A stretch of 64,000 bases of DNA, from NCBI GenBank assembly GCA_902702965.1, contig CACRXP010000427.1, positions 499,457 through 563,456 of the forward strand, read 5' to 3'. Numbering within the stretch: position 1 is the stretch's first letter; each line of letters opens with the position of its first letter. A model generated the notes under the pieces. The model searched no databases. It was not told the origin of the DNA and saw nothing but the letters and a program-made list of their open reading frames with translations. This document shows, piece after piece, positions 24,701-35,300 of the stretch. The stretch comes from Spirometra erinaceieuropaei (lineage: Eukaryota > Platyhelminthes > Cestoda > Diphyllobothriidea > Diphyllobothriidae). The translations under genes were made by a program, and so were the position numbers.

Positions 24701-27700
24701 CCTGTGTAAATTGTGGGCTCTTTGTCTCCAGGAGAAACGGAAAGGCCCATTTTCGTCCTACAACAAGCGAATTGTTACATACTACCACTATGTGACAGTT
24801 ATTTTTTCCTCTTTGCATTATTTCGAGATCGGGATGTCAATGAACCGAGGTAATATAAACACTGCTGTTGACTAGCAATCAGCCGGGCTACGACATAAAA
24901 CACGGTAACCTAGTCGCAACTGAGGAACAATGCTGAGGGTCAAAAGCAACAAACACAGCGCATAGGATATACCAACTGGCAATGCTGCTAGCTCTTGGGT
25001 GGGATCAGTCAGTGCTGGTAATAGCAGCCGCAAATACGAGCAGGACTAGACAAGCCTAAATGAGGTCGGGCAACGCAAAAAAGTAGAAATAATTCACCTA
25101 AACAGGAACGCGGCTCCTGAAAATCTAACTACGGTGAGGCAAACTTACGGCAAGGAGATAGGGTGGACAGACTTGGAAGCACTGGGGGATACCTGACCAC
25201 CGAAAAGCCGGCTTTTCGTCAACGGACCCGGCGTTTGGTAGCAGGGTAAAAAGTTGGTCGTCGGAAGCAAGGGCAAATGGTGCTGCGGAGCCAGTCATCC
25301 ACGACGATGATTCTAAGGCAGGATCAGTCGTGCTCGTCGAATTCTCATTATCGGATCTGTCATCGGTGTGGTCGAGATGGGTCGGAGGTGAGAGTCCGCG
25401 CATGCCACTTGAGTTGGTAGTGGTCCTGCATTTTTGAAAGGTAACTTGGTCCAGACAGTAGGGGAGTGGGCTCATTAGTGTTCCCGCGAGTTTGTTCGGC
25501 GTAGCTATAGTATGTGCCTACAATATTCACAGAATGCGTACAGAGCTCGAGAGAAAACGGTGTTTGCGGACACTTCCAATATTTACGCAACGGTGTCCCA
25601 TTTAAGGATATTTAAATATGCACTAAAAACTTCCGGGTCAGTTTTGAAAGGATTTAATGGCAGGAAATGATGCAGGGTACGATCGATGGCAGTACAACGG
25701 TCACATGAGAAGAGGCTATATGAGTCAAAGTAGGTAGAAGGCCATCGTTCCCTAGTTTATAGCTGTAGAGAAAGGACAGACGACGTTAGAGCTTTAAGGC
25801 TTAATTCTTCACAAAAAAACAGTATTGAGTATCACTAGGGTGATGCCGAGTTTGGCCGAAAACCAAAGACGGAATGCCAAAGCGTTTGGGTCACTGATCA
25901 GATGTATGAGGCTGAACGAGAAAAGTACCAATGTCCTTCAACAGGGGCATAATGACCTAAATATTATTGAAACCGGTAGAAATTACCTCGCGAGTGCTGA
26001 GTCTTATACATAAATATTCCGAGCGCAGGCCGACCATCAGCATATCAAGGCCACAAAACTGAATGCAGACAGCAGGTTCGGAAAGGGTGTAGTCATCCGG
26101 CCACTTTGCAATGGCAGCGTCACTCATTGCACTGGGAGGAAGAAACTTGCGCTGTTCGGGGGACCATCCGTAAAAACTGAGCTTTCTTTTAGAGCAGGCA
26201 CAGAGATATAGGCTGGGGCACTGTTTCCCCTCTGACAGTCTCACCTCCTCTGTATGCCCGGACTGCTTACTCCCCGATCCACTGTAACCTAGGGATTCGG
26301 TGTAGCATTCCAATTGTCAGTATGGTCAATAAATTCGTGAAGTTCTTGGCAAAACGAAAAAGCGGGTTAAATCAAAGCGCAAAGAGAATGGGATATGTTT
26401 AGAAGTAGAGTCTGAGAAGACGTGTAAAGTCGGGCTTTCAACAACAGTCCGGTTGGTTTGAGGTCGTCTTCTTTAAGTCCACGGCGATGACCGCCAAAGG
26501 GCTTTTGTAATAGCGATGCATCGAGGCTATATCATAATGCTAGCATTCTGCTTTGCGAAATTCAAAATGCGTTCGGCGTGCAAGACCCCGATCGTCCATT
26601 CATCTTGCCAACAGCCTGCCGCTGTCCACTTGCTCCACTTTGCCAAAAATTGCTCGCCCTGGTTAATGGTACGAAGTAATGGCGGCGCTAGTCGCTGCCT
26701 ACTAACGGTTTATCTGGGTCTATGTTCAGGCGTCAACACAATCTACATGGTCGCAGAAATCTTCTCGAGCATCTTTCCAGGCCCTTTTTGTGCCTTACTG
26801 CAAGCACGAAGAAGGGAAATTCAGAGCAATTTTTGCACTGGAAGAGGTTGTGTTCACTCAATATTCGCCGATGGCGAATCTTAATGCAAGTAGGTTGCTC
26901 ACGACAGAGGACAATTATCGGCCCCCTTGATGTCGCCGCAACGTTTGTGGAAGAAATAAAAGGATTCTCTGAAGAACCGTAGGCACCGACGGTAGGCACG
27001 AAAATTCACGAACTTGGTGAGGGCAGACCATGAACACCCGAATAAAATTTCAAGCATACGATGAAAACAGCGAGTTCTTCTCCGTCAACACTGAGGGTTT
27101 ACAGGGCTGTGTCATCGGCATCCATCCTCTTCATCTAATATAATCAGTGATGTCCATTGCGAGGGCATCGAAGTAGGACAAGACCTGGCCTCAGACCCTG
27201 ATTATACCAGCATCGTCCTGATTGGAAATTCATCCAAGGAGACTTAGTCTGCCCCTAGTTGAACAGTAAACGCCTCTCCCGAATTCGGCCTGAAACCGAG
27301 CGTCGGGAAAACAATGCCAATGCTCGACTGTCTTTGGTCGCAAAAAGTGTCCCCCTCCGCATGTATGACGAGGCTGGAAGTAGATGACTGCGGACACATT
27401 CCAGATAGGCCATGGACTTAAAGGTAAATACAATACTTCGTGATTTTGAAAGTGCCGAGCTGTCCTCGGGCATCTGCTCACTAACTTCGATTACATCAGG
27501 GATGCTGTACTCCTGAACAGTCATCACAAGGAACGGAGTTGCTTACTTCTTTGACCGAAAGAGGTGTGAGGTGTGAGGATGAACATTTTTTCAATTTGCA
27601 GTAGTAGTAAAGATAAGCTGCCCTTGTACGGACAAGGGGATTCAAGAAGGGAGGTTAAGCCACTTCAAGTACATTTTGAGCACTTTTGTAGAACAGATAC

Positions 27701-29045
27701 GGTAAGAAGAAACCTACTATCTGGATAAATACAACGCGTCGAGCCATTGGCCCCTTAATGGTCAAGACTGAGAACTCGTTATAAGGTCAGTATCGACACC
27801 ATAGTTCTCGTGCAAATAGTTGCTGTGTAAATGGCGCTTCTGGACTGCCGCATATTTTGGGTAACGAGGATTGAAAAAATACAAATTTGGTTTGAACGAC
27901 CATCAGTATCTAAGAGTCACCGAGAACGAAACACACAGCTCCTGTCAAGGCGAAGAATGAAATTTGCTCGAGAAGAAACATGTAGGTGGTCCTGCCATCC
28001 AAAGACGGTAGTTGACTCACCTCCGAACGGCGCTGTCGAGAAAAACGGCACTGGCAGAGTTTAATGACTAACCTAAATTGTGGCTCTCTAAATGGGACCC
28101 TGATACCCCCTCTGCCAGCTTTCGTTTAGTCCGCAGAACACTGTATGAGTGGCATCTTAGACCGTGGCGATTATATCTCAGTCTCTCAATCTATAACGAT
28201 GGGGACAATTGTTTGACAAAAGCTGTGACAACTGCGATCAACTGAAAACGTTTTAAGAAAAGTAGACACCAATACAGGTGCCACCTGAAGAGAGTTACGT
28301 AAGGCTCATGCTGTGTATGTGAAATAAAATTAAGCGCACATTAGTATTCTTGGACCCATGGGGTTCAGGCTTTCAGCTTCAGGACCAAAACTCTAGTAAA
28401 TGGAACTAGGTTTTCTCTGCTTAAAGAAACAATATATCAAATACGACAAATCTAAAAAATACTAGTGGAGAAGAACCAGGTGAGGACGAAAGTATACGGT
28501 TTGATGACCGAAACCTTACCGCGAGCACTTCGCGGGCTGGTCAGCAAAGATCGAGAGTCAGGGCCTGCTTTAAATAGAACTGCAAAATGCGAGGCGCCTC
28601 TGCTGTTGGGAACAACGGCAACGAGCTGACGGTCCGAGAGTCTATAAGCAGCTAGATGCAGGTCTGTCAGGGCGAGAAACAGTCCGTATTCGGGCACTGC
28701 ACGAAGCTGTATGACTCGTTTCTTGCTCAAGTGATGAGTTGCGCACACACGGACATTGAAAGAGGGAAGTTCAAAATTCGCAGCCGCCTTGTCTTGTCCG
28801 GGATCTCCGGCAATGTCACCATCATTGGCTAGCAGCACCAGGGGTTCAACCTGCCTTTTCATCCTGTCAGGCTTGTCCGGTGGCACAAAGGCTTTCGTTT
28901 GAGAGTTGCTCGCGGGTACAACTTCATAGATTAGCAACAAGCCGGATTTGGCGCCGAGAAGAAGGTAATTTTGGTAGCAGGAAATGCTTTCAAATTCATA
29001 GTGGTTATTCTTGATCAATCGAATAGGGTAAAAGGCTTCGTGCAT
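9437..29045 (-). CDS. VPS39: VPS39 (Vam6) HOPS complex subunit, 13 exons, complete
   Basis: Exons in transcript order: 29045-28520, 26288-25987, 25517-25149, 23828-23568, 20797-20558, 19884-19519, 18210-17928, 17203-16929, 16465-16233, 15539-15314, 12485-12176, 11261-11092, 9742-9437. Every junction is GT-AG and every phase agrees, giving 1288 codons plus TGA. Domains: N-terminal citron-homology (CNH) beta-propeller (about 1-470, starting MHEAFYPIRLIKNN), VPS39 domain 1 and clathrin-like helical repeats (about 480-1180, e.g. LLQLVDTCLLKCYLVTNIA), and a C-terminal zinc-finger-like VPS39 domain 2 (CRQCRRRIGASAF...VHYGC). Vertebrate VPS39 is just under 900 residues. The extra length is low-complexity insertions in exons 3, 8, 9 and 11. 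VPS39 tethers late endosomes, autophagosomes and lysosomes through Rab7 and the HOPS core. The 5' UTR and any non-coding first exon are not resolved. Introns are rich in SINE-like and foldback repeats. Confidence 0.94.
11092..11261 (-). CDS. VPS39: VPS39 exon 12 (VPS39 domain 2)
   Basis: Acceptor GCAGCAG, donor GTACTC. It encodes LDLALNVLQSFGERVNAPKI and LPESISLHDMANFLE, matching the region before the C-terminal zinc finger. Confidence 0.92.
12176..12485 (-). CDS. VPS39: VPS39 exon 11 (helical repeat, Gln-rich insertion)
   Basis: Acceptor TAACAG, donor GTGGGT, ends phase 1. It encodes ALTLWIHLLNQWERALQHC, a Gln-rich tract (QQQRHQQQKQQ) and EIYTLLFEVCLNP. The Gln tract splits the conserved helix pair. 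Confidence 0.9.
13352..13393 (-). ncRNA. Hammerhead-like motif, family 2 ribozyme, copy at 13.4 kb
   Basis: On the - strand: stem I GTCT against AGGC (one wobble), CTGATGA, stem II GATTC/GAATC with loop GAGTGA, GAAA, minimal stem III ACGT, cleavage C. About 80 bases of surrounding sequence are shared with 56835-56876. It lies in VPS39 intron 10. Confidence 0.55.
14845..14990 (+). repeat. Decayed family 1 element in VPS39 intron 10
   Basis: B-box-like GGGTTCGATTGCC is followed by GGTTGGGTATGGTTGGTTGATGA and GAAATGGCCATCACAGTC. The hammerhead core reads TTGATGA, losing the invariant first C. Confidence 0.45.
15314..15539 (-). CDS. VPS39: VPS39 exon 10 (helical repeats)
   Basis: Acceptor CTTAAG, weak donor GTCTCT. 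It encodes LRRRLLHFLVHPQACFSATS and CFEERALLFAKLRRHEQ, strongly VPS39-like. Confidence 0.9.
16233..16465 (-). CDS. VPS39: VPS39 exon 9 (insertion and helical repeat)
   Basis: Acceptor CCTTCAG, donor GTAAGA, ends phase 2. Only its end (PTELHNRYARAL) is clearly VPS39-like. The rest is a low-similarity insertion with a DPDDLPEIDP acidic patch. Confidence 0.82.
16929..17203 (-). CDS. VPS39: VPS39 exon 8 (helical repeats plus acidic insertion)
   Basis: Acceptor GTTTAG, donor GTAAGT. It encodes HAPHLIIPFLERIIF, then an acidic and Ser-rich insertion of about 50 residues not expected in orthologues. Confidence 0.92.
17928..18210 (-). CDS. VPS39: VPS39 exon 7 (clathrin-like helical repeats)
   Basis: Acceptor TCCTAG, donor GTAGGC, ends phase 1. 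It encodes DLVTMYRARGFHQQALRVL, the helix pair that follows the LLKCYL region in VPS39. Confidence 0.93.
18510..18580 (+). repeat. tRNA-like sequence (SINE head) in VPS39 intron 6
   Basis: It contains GTGGCTTAGTTGGTATAGC (A-box-like) and GGGGTTCAAATCGC (B box with one change), about 35 bases apart. No full cloverleaf is evident, so a pol III-type SINE head is likelier than a tRNA gene. Confidence 0.4.
19519..19884 (-). CDS. VPS39: VPS39 exon 6 (VPS39 domain 1)
   Basis: Acceptor ATGTAG, donor GTATTC, phase 0. It contains the hallmark LVDTCLLKCYL, then VGPLLRQENYCHLEEAERVL. It also carries a Ser/Thr-rich insert near its start. Confidence 0.94.
20558..20797 (-). CDS. VPS39: VPS39 exon 5 (VPS39 domain 1)
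   Basis: Acceptor CTCTAG, donor GTAAGT. It encodes EFEIALKLATF and FCQLNTDPFQVLGLCPGMLP, matching the helical repeat that follows the propeller in VPS39. Confidence 0.94.
21274..21600. mobile_element. Foldback (MITE-like) element with arms of about 135 bp
   Basis: Arms 21274-21410 and 21467-21600 are inverted copies at roughly 90% over the outer 118 bp, both starting TAACCTGATCGGTGAG. The inner loop is about 55 bp. It adjoins the tail of family 1 copy a, and its outermost bases match that element's tail. No coding capacity. Confidence 0.8.
21601..21892 (-). mobile_element. tRNA-derived element with hammerhead motif, family 1 (copy a)
   Basis: In - strand order: leader CTACCATTGTATATTCC, A box TGGCTCAGTGG, B box GAGTTCGAGC, hammerhead motif (21713-21757), tail with CACAACGGAAC and GATCGGTGAG. 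It lies in VPS39 intron 4 and is therefore cotranscribed with VPS39. A second copy's 3' half precedes it head-to-tail (to about 22046). Confidence 0.68.
21713..21757 (-). ncRNA. Hammerhead ribozyme motif, family 1 copy a
   Basis: Stem I is GACTGG against CCGGTC (one G-U). The core CTGATGA is intact. Stem II pairs GGC/GCC. GAAA follows, then the self-complementary ATGGCCAT as a minimal stem III, and U as cleavage nucleotide before stem I'. All conserved hammerhead positions are present; the first stem II pair (C-C) is mismatched. Activity is not shown. Confidence 0.6.
21893..22046 (-). mobile_element. Family 1 element, truncated copy b (3' half)
   Basis: It keeps GAAATGGCCATTCCAGTC but lost CTGATGA and stem II at an inverted junction near 22045. 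Its tail (CGTTCCGTAAGAACGATCGG region) runs straight into the leader of copy a, so the two are head-to-tail. Confidence 0.55.
22047..22330 (+). mobile_element. Family 1 element, + strand copies (3' tail then copy c)
   Basis: A 3' tail fragment (ACACAACGGAACGAGTGAG) is joined through GATCGGTGAG to a full leader, tRNA-like head (B box AGTTCGAGTCC) and hammerhead region (22232-22276). It ends in an A-rich AATAAACAAATGA. It mirrors copies a and b, so 21854-22137 forms a large inverted repeat. Confidence 0.6.
22232..22276 (+). ncRNA. Hammerhead ribozyme motif, family 1 copy c (degenerate)
   Basis: CTGACGA differs only at the variable seventh core position. Stem II is CGAC/GCCG with one mismatch and loop TAATAA. 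GAAA is intact and stem III is ATGG/CTAT. Stem I has two weak positions, so it is probably less active. Confidence 0.45.
23568..23828 (-). CDS. VPS39: VPS39 exon 4 (end of CNH domain)
   Basis: Acceptor GCTGTAG, donor GTAATT, phase 0 at both ends. It encodes LEIWSLDPYELTQTLQIPSV and a Ser/Ala-rich insert before VWLLLAANRPNLIRYLVQQK. Confidence 0.92.
25149..25517 (-). CDS. VPS39: VPS39 exon 3 (CNH domain with Ser/Thr-rich insertion)
   Basis: Acceptor TTGTAG gives phase 0, matching exon 2; donor GTAAGT. A polar insertion rich in S, T, D and N (about 50 residues) precedes the conserved FRWSGIPQCFQVCPPYLLA. An internal AG at 25431 would break the frame, so the upstream acceptor is preferred. Confidence 0.88.
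25987..26288 (-). CDS. VPS39: VPS39 exon 2 (CNH domain)
   Basis: Acceptor CCCTAG, donor GTAATT. It encodes LYLCACSKRKLSFYGW and MVGLRSEYLCIRL, propeller blades conserved in VPS39. Confidence 0.92.
28520..29045 (-). CDS. VPS39: VPS39 exon 1 (start, CNH domain)
   Basis: Begins at ATG 29045 and ends phase 1 at a GTAAGG donor. It encodes the first propeller blades, including LLLGAKSGLLLIYEV. An insertion of about 50 residues follows the first blade. Confidence 0.93.
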
Positions 29046-31370
29046 AATTCCCGAGCTTCAAAAACAAACGGAACGGAGTGTGAAAAATTTACATGGTAAA
29101 TTGTCAATAGGGGAAACAAAAAAACGAATGTTAGTGCATTAAGAAGTGACAAACAGGGGTAAATTACCAAACGCAAACATTGGTGGAAAGTTAGGGTTTG
29201 GTAACAGCGGCATTTCCGGTACTGACTAGCCTAATAAAAGCGACCAACATTTTAATACAGACCTGAGTAATCTAACTGCACCAAGCTTTTTATAATTACA
29301 AACCCGTAAAATAAGCAATAACGCTGGTATACTAGGATCAAGAAAAAAGGAGAAGACCACCAAGACCACCAAGGATGCGATCGGAAGTATGGAAAATAAA
29401 TCAGAATTGCAAATTCGCAATACGGCTAGGCTGAAATCTTGATAGTATATTACGAGACAAATGTATCATAACGACACATACAGACGGCATACGCAGACCA
29501 TTAAAGTATATTGCGGTCGGGGCACGGTTGGACAGACAGCAAACTAGGGTTAGATTACACAAATCGCAAGATAGCGAGCCAGACCAGTCATTACTGGTCA
29601 GGACGTGGCCACACAACATCCGATGATCAAGAATATGGAATTAGTAAGCGTGAGAGACAACAGATATTCGAAACAAAGTTTATTAAACTCCCAACTACGA
29701 ACCAGAAGCCCGCAACGCATGCCCCAGCGTTTTGGCAGACCATTAAATAAGTGCGACCTTTATAACTTCCCTGTTAGCACTCAATCACGCGTGGGCATCG
29801 CGCATCGTTTCAGCTTCGATCCTTTGGGAGTAATTATATAGGTCGGTGAGGTGAGTGTGCACAACAAAACACTTCTTATGTCACCGGATTTTTAAAATCT
29901 TATATTTGCACAAAAAACAAAACCCGTTTTGTGCCCACACTTTCTCGCCTGGGGCTGAAAGGGCAACGTCATTGATAATCCGTGAAAAAAAATAGAAGGA
30001 ATTTAAATTTCGTGTGCAAAGTGTGCCCGAATTAGGCTTTTCGAGGGACCTTGTCCGTTTAGCGTCGACGACACTTTGATTTTAAATATTAGGAAACGAT
30101 TTGCACGTTTTTTCTCTTGAGCTTGACGCATTTCTGCTCGCACGACACCCACCAACGTCAACTGAAGGCCGGTTGAGGTTTAGCGCGGTTTGTACTAAGA
30201 GCGTTTTATTACCTAGACGCAACGGCATAAACGACCCTTGTTGGGAGAGAACGCGACCGGCATGTCCTTTAAAGAAAAGAAGGCAAACGTTTGCACTGAT
30301 ATGTGTCAAAGTATTTCTGCATTAGGATGGTGAGATAACGACAATCGGATGCCTAACCAATAAACAATCAAATATAACAAGTTACACGCGAATTTAGTTA
30401 TCGAACTTTACATCAATTTAACGTCATTCGATAATTAGCTAACTCGGTTTGGAAAATGCAGGCGCTACATATGTCGCATGTGCTATGACAAATTATCGAC
30501 CTGCACTCGTTAACCGCGGTTTTGCATGAACCCACACCATGATGCACCACACCAGAGCCCCTGATAGCATTCTACTCGCCCAGGGTTGGCCCGGTCGCGG
30601 ATTAGTTTTGCGATTGACTGGATTTTTTCAGCAATCCTAGCGGAAACTGTCCACACGGGAACAGTAGGTTAACGCGCCTCCTCGAGCGAATTGAGGGCGT
30701 TGTAGCCGGAGGCGATTTAATTCGCCAGACAGAGGCCCAGATTCCGGACAAAGTGCGTGCATGTACCCTGCATGCATTCGTACGCACAAAGGGACCCCTA
30801 GGCGTGACGTGCGAAATGCACCCGGGTGAGCATGGAGGAGGGAGTGTAGCAGAAAAACTCTCTTCCTCGCAGAGATCGAGCACTGTCAGTCAGTCAGGTT
30901 ACTAGCCCGCAAGTCAAACGGGCCAGCAAACTAGCCCCGGGCGACTAAATGCTATCAAGGGCATCGAGTACTTGAATTAAAAATACGTTTTCCAGGCAGA
31001 AATTGACTCGATAGTAATTGTCTGCTCTTAAGGGCGAACATGGCTTTCTCAGAACTACGTACACCGCGTACAATGACGTAAAGGATGTCCGAAAACTAAG
31101 TCATGTGACGAACCACCAGACAAAACCACTTCTTATGCCGCGGCAGCCGCAACCCCAATGAAGTATTTTATATGGACCTAACTTAAAGAACCTCAACGGA
31201 CATAAACAATAAAAAAACTCAACAAGTTCTTTTATTAGGAACCCGATGCTAATGCATAAATCTACTAATTTTTAATTGACTCTCTTGATGAAGTAGTTCT
31301 ATGACATACGGTTAGTCCATATTCCTCATCAGAATTCCTTACACCATGCAAATGCCGTTGCTAATGTCTT
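29046..31370. other. Upstream of VPS39, no gene seen
   Basis: The VPS39 promoter and 5' UTR should lie at the left end. I see no clear TATA box or initiator. Frames are short and unrecognised. Confidence 0.5.
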
Positions 31371-31398
31371 TTTCAGTTCAGTTCAGTTCAGTTTATTG

Positions 31399-31429
31399 AG
31401 GGAAATAGGCGTAAGCCTTTGAGTACCCT
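31399..31429 (-). other. 3' UTR hairpin of the first LINE
   Basis: The outer pair AGGG/CCCT and inner pair AGGC/GCCT (loop of 4) are separated by short internal loops. The hairpin lies just before the (CTGAA)n tail. A very similar sequence ends the second LINE (37759-37788). Confidence 0.6.
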
Positions 31430-31545
31430 ATTTGCAACGTAAAAAATGTGTGGTGTACAGATAGATGTTCTGGGCTGAAATAGTTCGAACACGCCCATAA
31501 TGGTGGGACAAAATGAGAAGGAGTTACAGGGGTGAGCTCGACTTC

Positions 31546-34395
31546 TCATCGCTCTTGGTCATTTCGGAACATAAATATGTCCAGATTCTTCTTAAAAATT
31601 TGTATAGATGGTGACATCACAACATCTGCGGGAAGCTCATTCCATGGTTTGACCACCCGAACCGCGTAGGAGAACTTCCGCACATCCAGCCGTGCCTGCT
31701 GAGTGCGCAGTTTTAACGGGTGACCTAGGAGGTTGGTCGTGGTAGCAAATTCAAAAAAGTCTTCGAAGGCCAGACTGCAGTCCAACCCCTTTACAATGCG
31801 GAAGGCTTGCAAGAGATCTCCGCGAAGTTGCCTGTAACTCAAAGGAAAGAGGTTCAGATTTACTAGGCGGGTTGCATAAGGAAAGGAGCTTTGACTCCTA
31901 ACCATCTTCGTGGCTCTCCTCTGGACTCTTTCGAGGCAGTTTTGATCCACAACAGCCCACGGCCTCCAAGCTTGTATGCCGTACTCTAAATGCGGCCGGA
32001 CGAATGTTCCGAATGTCTTAGAGAAAGCTTCTTCGTCAAAATCCATAAACGCACGCTTGATGGCGTACAGTACGGACATTGCGGTTTTTGCCACCCTCGA
32101 ACAGTGGGCGGATGGTTTTAGGGAACTCGCTGTCAGCACACCGAGGTCCCTTTGGGCTTCGACCTCTTGTAGGGCTGCACCGCCCAGAAAGTAGCCTCTT
32201 GTGCTGGCGGATATAGCTGTGTTGCCTAGGCGAAGTATGCTACATTTGGCAACGTTGAACCGCAGGATCCAACGGTTTGACCACTCCTCCAACCGATTCA
32301 GGTTCATCTGCAGTCTGTCTTCATCGGCAGGACCCGGAATTACACTCCATATCTTCATGTCATCCGCAAACATTGCTACTTCACAGTCTAAATCTCTTGC
32401 GGCATCGTCCACGTAGATTAGGAACAAAATGGGTCCCAGTACTGAACCCTGGGGGACACCACTATCGACCATAGACGGATCTGATTTTCCCCGACCGATG
32501 CAGACAACCTGGTGTCGACCCACAAGGAAGTTTTCGATCCATTTAAGGAAGTTGCCACCGATCCCTATTTTTTTCAGCTTATGTAAGAGTCTTTGGTGTG
32601 GCACAGTGTCGAAAGCCTTCTGGAAGTCGATGAAGGCTATGTGGACCGCGTGCCTGTCGTCGAGAGCTCGGGTCCAGCTCTGGAGAGATTGCAGCAGGTT
32701 TGTCGTGCAGGATCTTCCTGCTCGGAACCCATGTTGGCATTTCGATAGCAGGCCGTGAACTTCCAGGAATTGCATCAGTTCACTCTTTATGATCCTTTCC
32801 ATAACTTTGCAGAGAATGCATGTCAAGCTTATGGGCCGGTAATTTGTCGTCGCTGCCCTGTTACCTCCTTTGTGTAGCGGAGTAATATGCGCTAGCTTCC
32901 AATCGACAGGAAGTGTTCCAGTGTCAAATGACGTTTGAAAGAGCATCGACAAAGGCACAGAGAGCTCGCTGGCAAGTTCCTTTAGAAGCTTGGGTGGAAT
33001 CTCGTCTGGTCCTGGCGACTTAGATTCGTTCAATGCCTCTAATTCTCTTCGGACAATGCCTTCTGAGAAGAGTATATCACTGACGCTTGGAGTCGGCAGT
33101 TCTTCTGTGGAGGGAGGAAGGAACCTTGCCTCGTTTGTGTAGACTGATTGGAAAAACCGTGAAAAATACGCAGCTTTATCCCTACTATCAGCGATCTCAA
33201 CGCCATCAGTAGTCCTTATCAAAGGGATTTGATGCCTGTTCCTTGTAGTTCGTCGGAGATAGCTCTAGAGCAATTTTGGGTTCTGCGTTGCTTTTTGTAG
33301 CAAGTTCTTCTCGAATTCCCGCCGCGTCTGCATTATCAGCTTCCTCAGTTTGTTCCTCTGTGTCTTGTAGGTGTTGAAGCATTCAGCTTGTCTAGTGACG
33401 CAGTATTTTCTCCACAACTTGTGCTTCCTGTTGATTTCTTTCTTGAGGTTGCTATTTAGCCACCCAGGGCGTTTGTTCAGTCTTACACTAGTCAGAGGGC
33501 AGTGGTTGTTGATGAGCTGCAGAAGGACATTCTTGAACAGCTCCCAGTCATCGTTGGCACTTCCCGTAAACAAAGAGCCCCAGTCAAGACCGGATAAGTC
33601 TGCCCTCATCTGATTGAAATCGCCCCGCCAAACATTACGCCTTTTGTGGTCTGGAGTATGTGAAATGGAGAATAACGAATAATCCCACATAAGCACTACG
33701 TGGTCACTTCGGCCAAGGGGCGGCATGGAGACGATCTCGTCTATGCTGTCTGGAGTTTTTGTAAAAACCAGATCCAGGCAGTTTGCCCTTTGTCCTTCAC
33801 GTGTTCTCGTTGGGAACATTACATATTGTGTGAGGCACGCATTTAATGTTTTGCTCAACAGGCGGTAATCGAATGCCGATTTTGGACCTGACGCTTGGAG
33901 GGTATTCCAGTTTGTTCCTGGTGCGTTGAAGTCGCCCATGATCATGATGTTAGGTCGACTGGAAAATTTCTCCAACTGCTCCAATAGTTGAGTGTCGGCG
34001 ATTCGGTCTGTCCGAGGTGGTCGGTAGACAGTGAGGACATCGAGACACGGGGAACCGGTAGCCTTGATGGTCAACCAGATAGCTTCCATACTGCACGCAA
34101 ACTTGGTGGTGTTATCCGACACTTTCAGACCTTCATTTACATACACAACGATACCACCACCCTGACGATGTTGCCTGTCCCTCCGATAAATTTTGTATCC
34201 AGGCAAGGCTACTTCGTTATCGCTAATATTCCCGGACAGCCAGGTCTCAGTTACTGCTAAAACATCTGGAGACAGCTCAACAAGGCAAAGTTTTAGTTCG
34301 TCTAGTTTCGATATGAGGCTTTGGGCATTCGTGTACAAGCACCTCAGTTTAGCACCAGCCGAATTTCCCGTTGTATTCGTTACTGCTGTGAGCAT
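31546..34395 (-). pseudogene. ORF2 (APE endonuclease + reverse transcriptase), one in-frame TAG
   Basis: The frame is continuous over 950 codons apart from TAG at 33265-33267. The endonuclease has TNAQSL, ETWL, GDFNAPGTNW and SDHVVL. The RT has SPGPDEIPPKLL, NYRPISLT, AFDTVPH, GVPQGSVLGPILF and FADDMKIW. A C-terminal RRATKMV/LFPLSYRQLRGDL region typical of CR1-like ORF2 follows. The stop falls in the linker between endonuclease and RT. The protein performs target-primed reverse transcription. Confidence 0.92.
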
Positions 34396-34487
34396 TACTC
34401 CGTTATCGCGGACGTCGTGTTCTCTAGGCTCTTCCGTTACCTGATTGGTTCCATTTACAAGCCTTGTTTCAGTCAGATCACTGGACG

Positions 34488-35300
34488 CTACGGGCTCACT
34501 TGTGTTGGCGCCTTGATCAGGTGGTTCAACGAAGGTGTCTGTTTAAGCTGAGTAGCTGTCGTCGTTCGTAGTATTACAGGCTGGTTCCACTGAAACGGCA
34601 TATATTTTCGAACTACCTTCCCCTTGAAGATGGCCAGATTGTGTTCGCCATCCTTCAGTCTTGATTTTAACTCCATGACAAGTTCCCGGCGTTTCAACCG
34701 TTCCGCTGGTGAATAGTCCGGTTGAAAAAACACGTGCTTGTGTGTGTTTCTGAGATCGGTTTTTTTAGAGAGGATAAACTTGATTTGCTCTTTGTTCTCC
34801 AGCATAATTTTGAGAGGGCGAGGTGGTTGTGCTACTGTCCTTTCTTCACTCCTTTTTCCTATCCGGAATGCTTTCAGAACCTTTATTTCCACGTCTGCCG
34901 GCAGTAAATGATTTAGCAGACCATGAAAAGAAGCAAGGTCCTCTGAGACACGGTCTTCAGGTCTGACTGCATTCGATTCTGACAAACCCTGAATAACCAG
35001 ACACTGCTGGCGAGCATGGTCCTCCTTACTCTGTCTTTCCGGCGAATGCGCTGCATGTGGGCGAGGACGATTTACGGAGTCATCGCTTGGACGCACACTT
35101 TTACTGTCTACCGACTGTCCCGAGCAACCCATCAGGGCTGGCTGGGACTTCAGAATCCTGTCATGGCGTTTCCCTCTCCCCTCTACCCACGGGTTTACGT
35201 CTTCGCATTCAGCTACGTGCTCTGTAGTGCGCTCAGGGTGGTTGCCAGAACAAGAGGGCAACAGTAGACTGGATGACCCAGGTATATCGTCTCCAGGCAA
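34488..35300 (-). pseudogene. ORF1 (RNA-binding-type protein of the CR1-like element), frame broken at N-terminus
   Basis: The frame carries QCLVIQGLSESNA, KAFRIGKRSEE, PRPLKIMLENKEQIKFIL and VFFQPDYSPAERLKRREL, the ORF1 signature of CR1-like elements (RNA-binding/RRM-like). The printed start is a TTG; no ATG starts the frame. An 83-bp tandem duplication at 35254-35419 shifts the frame. The original N-terminal coding stretch continues beyond it to about 35.54 kb in the other frame. Confidence 0.82.

Noticed and set aside
25360..25590. Alternative frame as VPS39 exon 3
   Set aside because: It overlaps the supported exon in another frame and lacks the conserved propeller sequence.
27230..27527. 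Extra VPS39 exon in intron 1
   Set aside because: The frames are open but not VPS39-like, and exons 1 and 2 already join in phase across it.
31976..32758. + strand ORFs across the first LINE
   Set aside because: They are antisense shadows of the RT frame.
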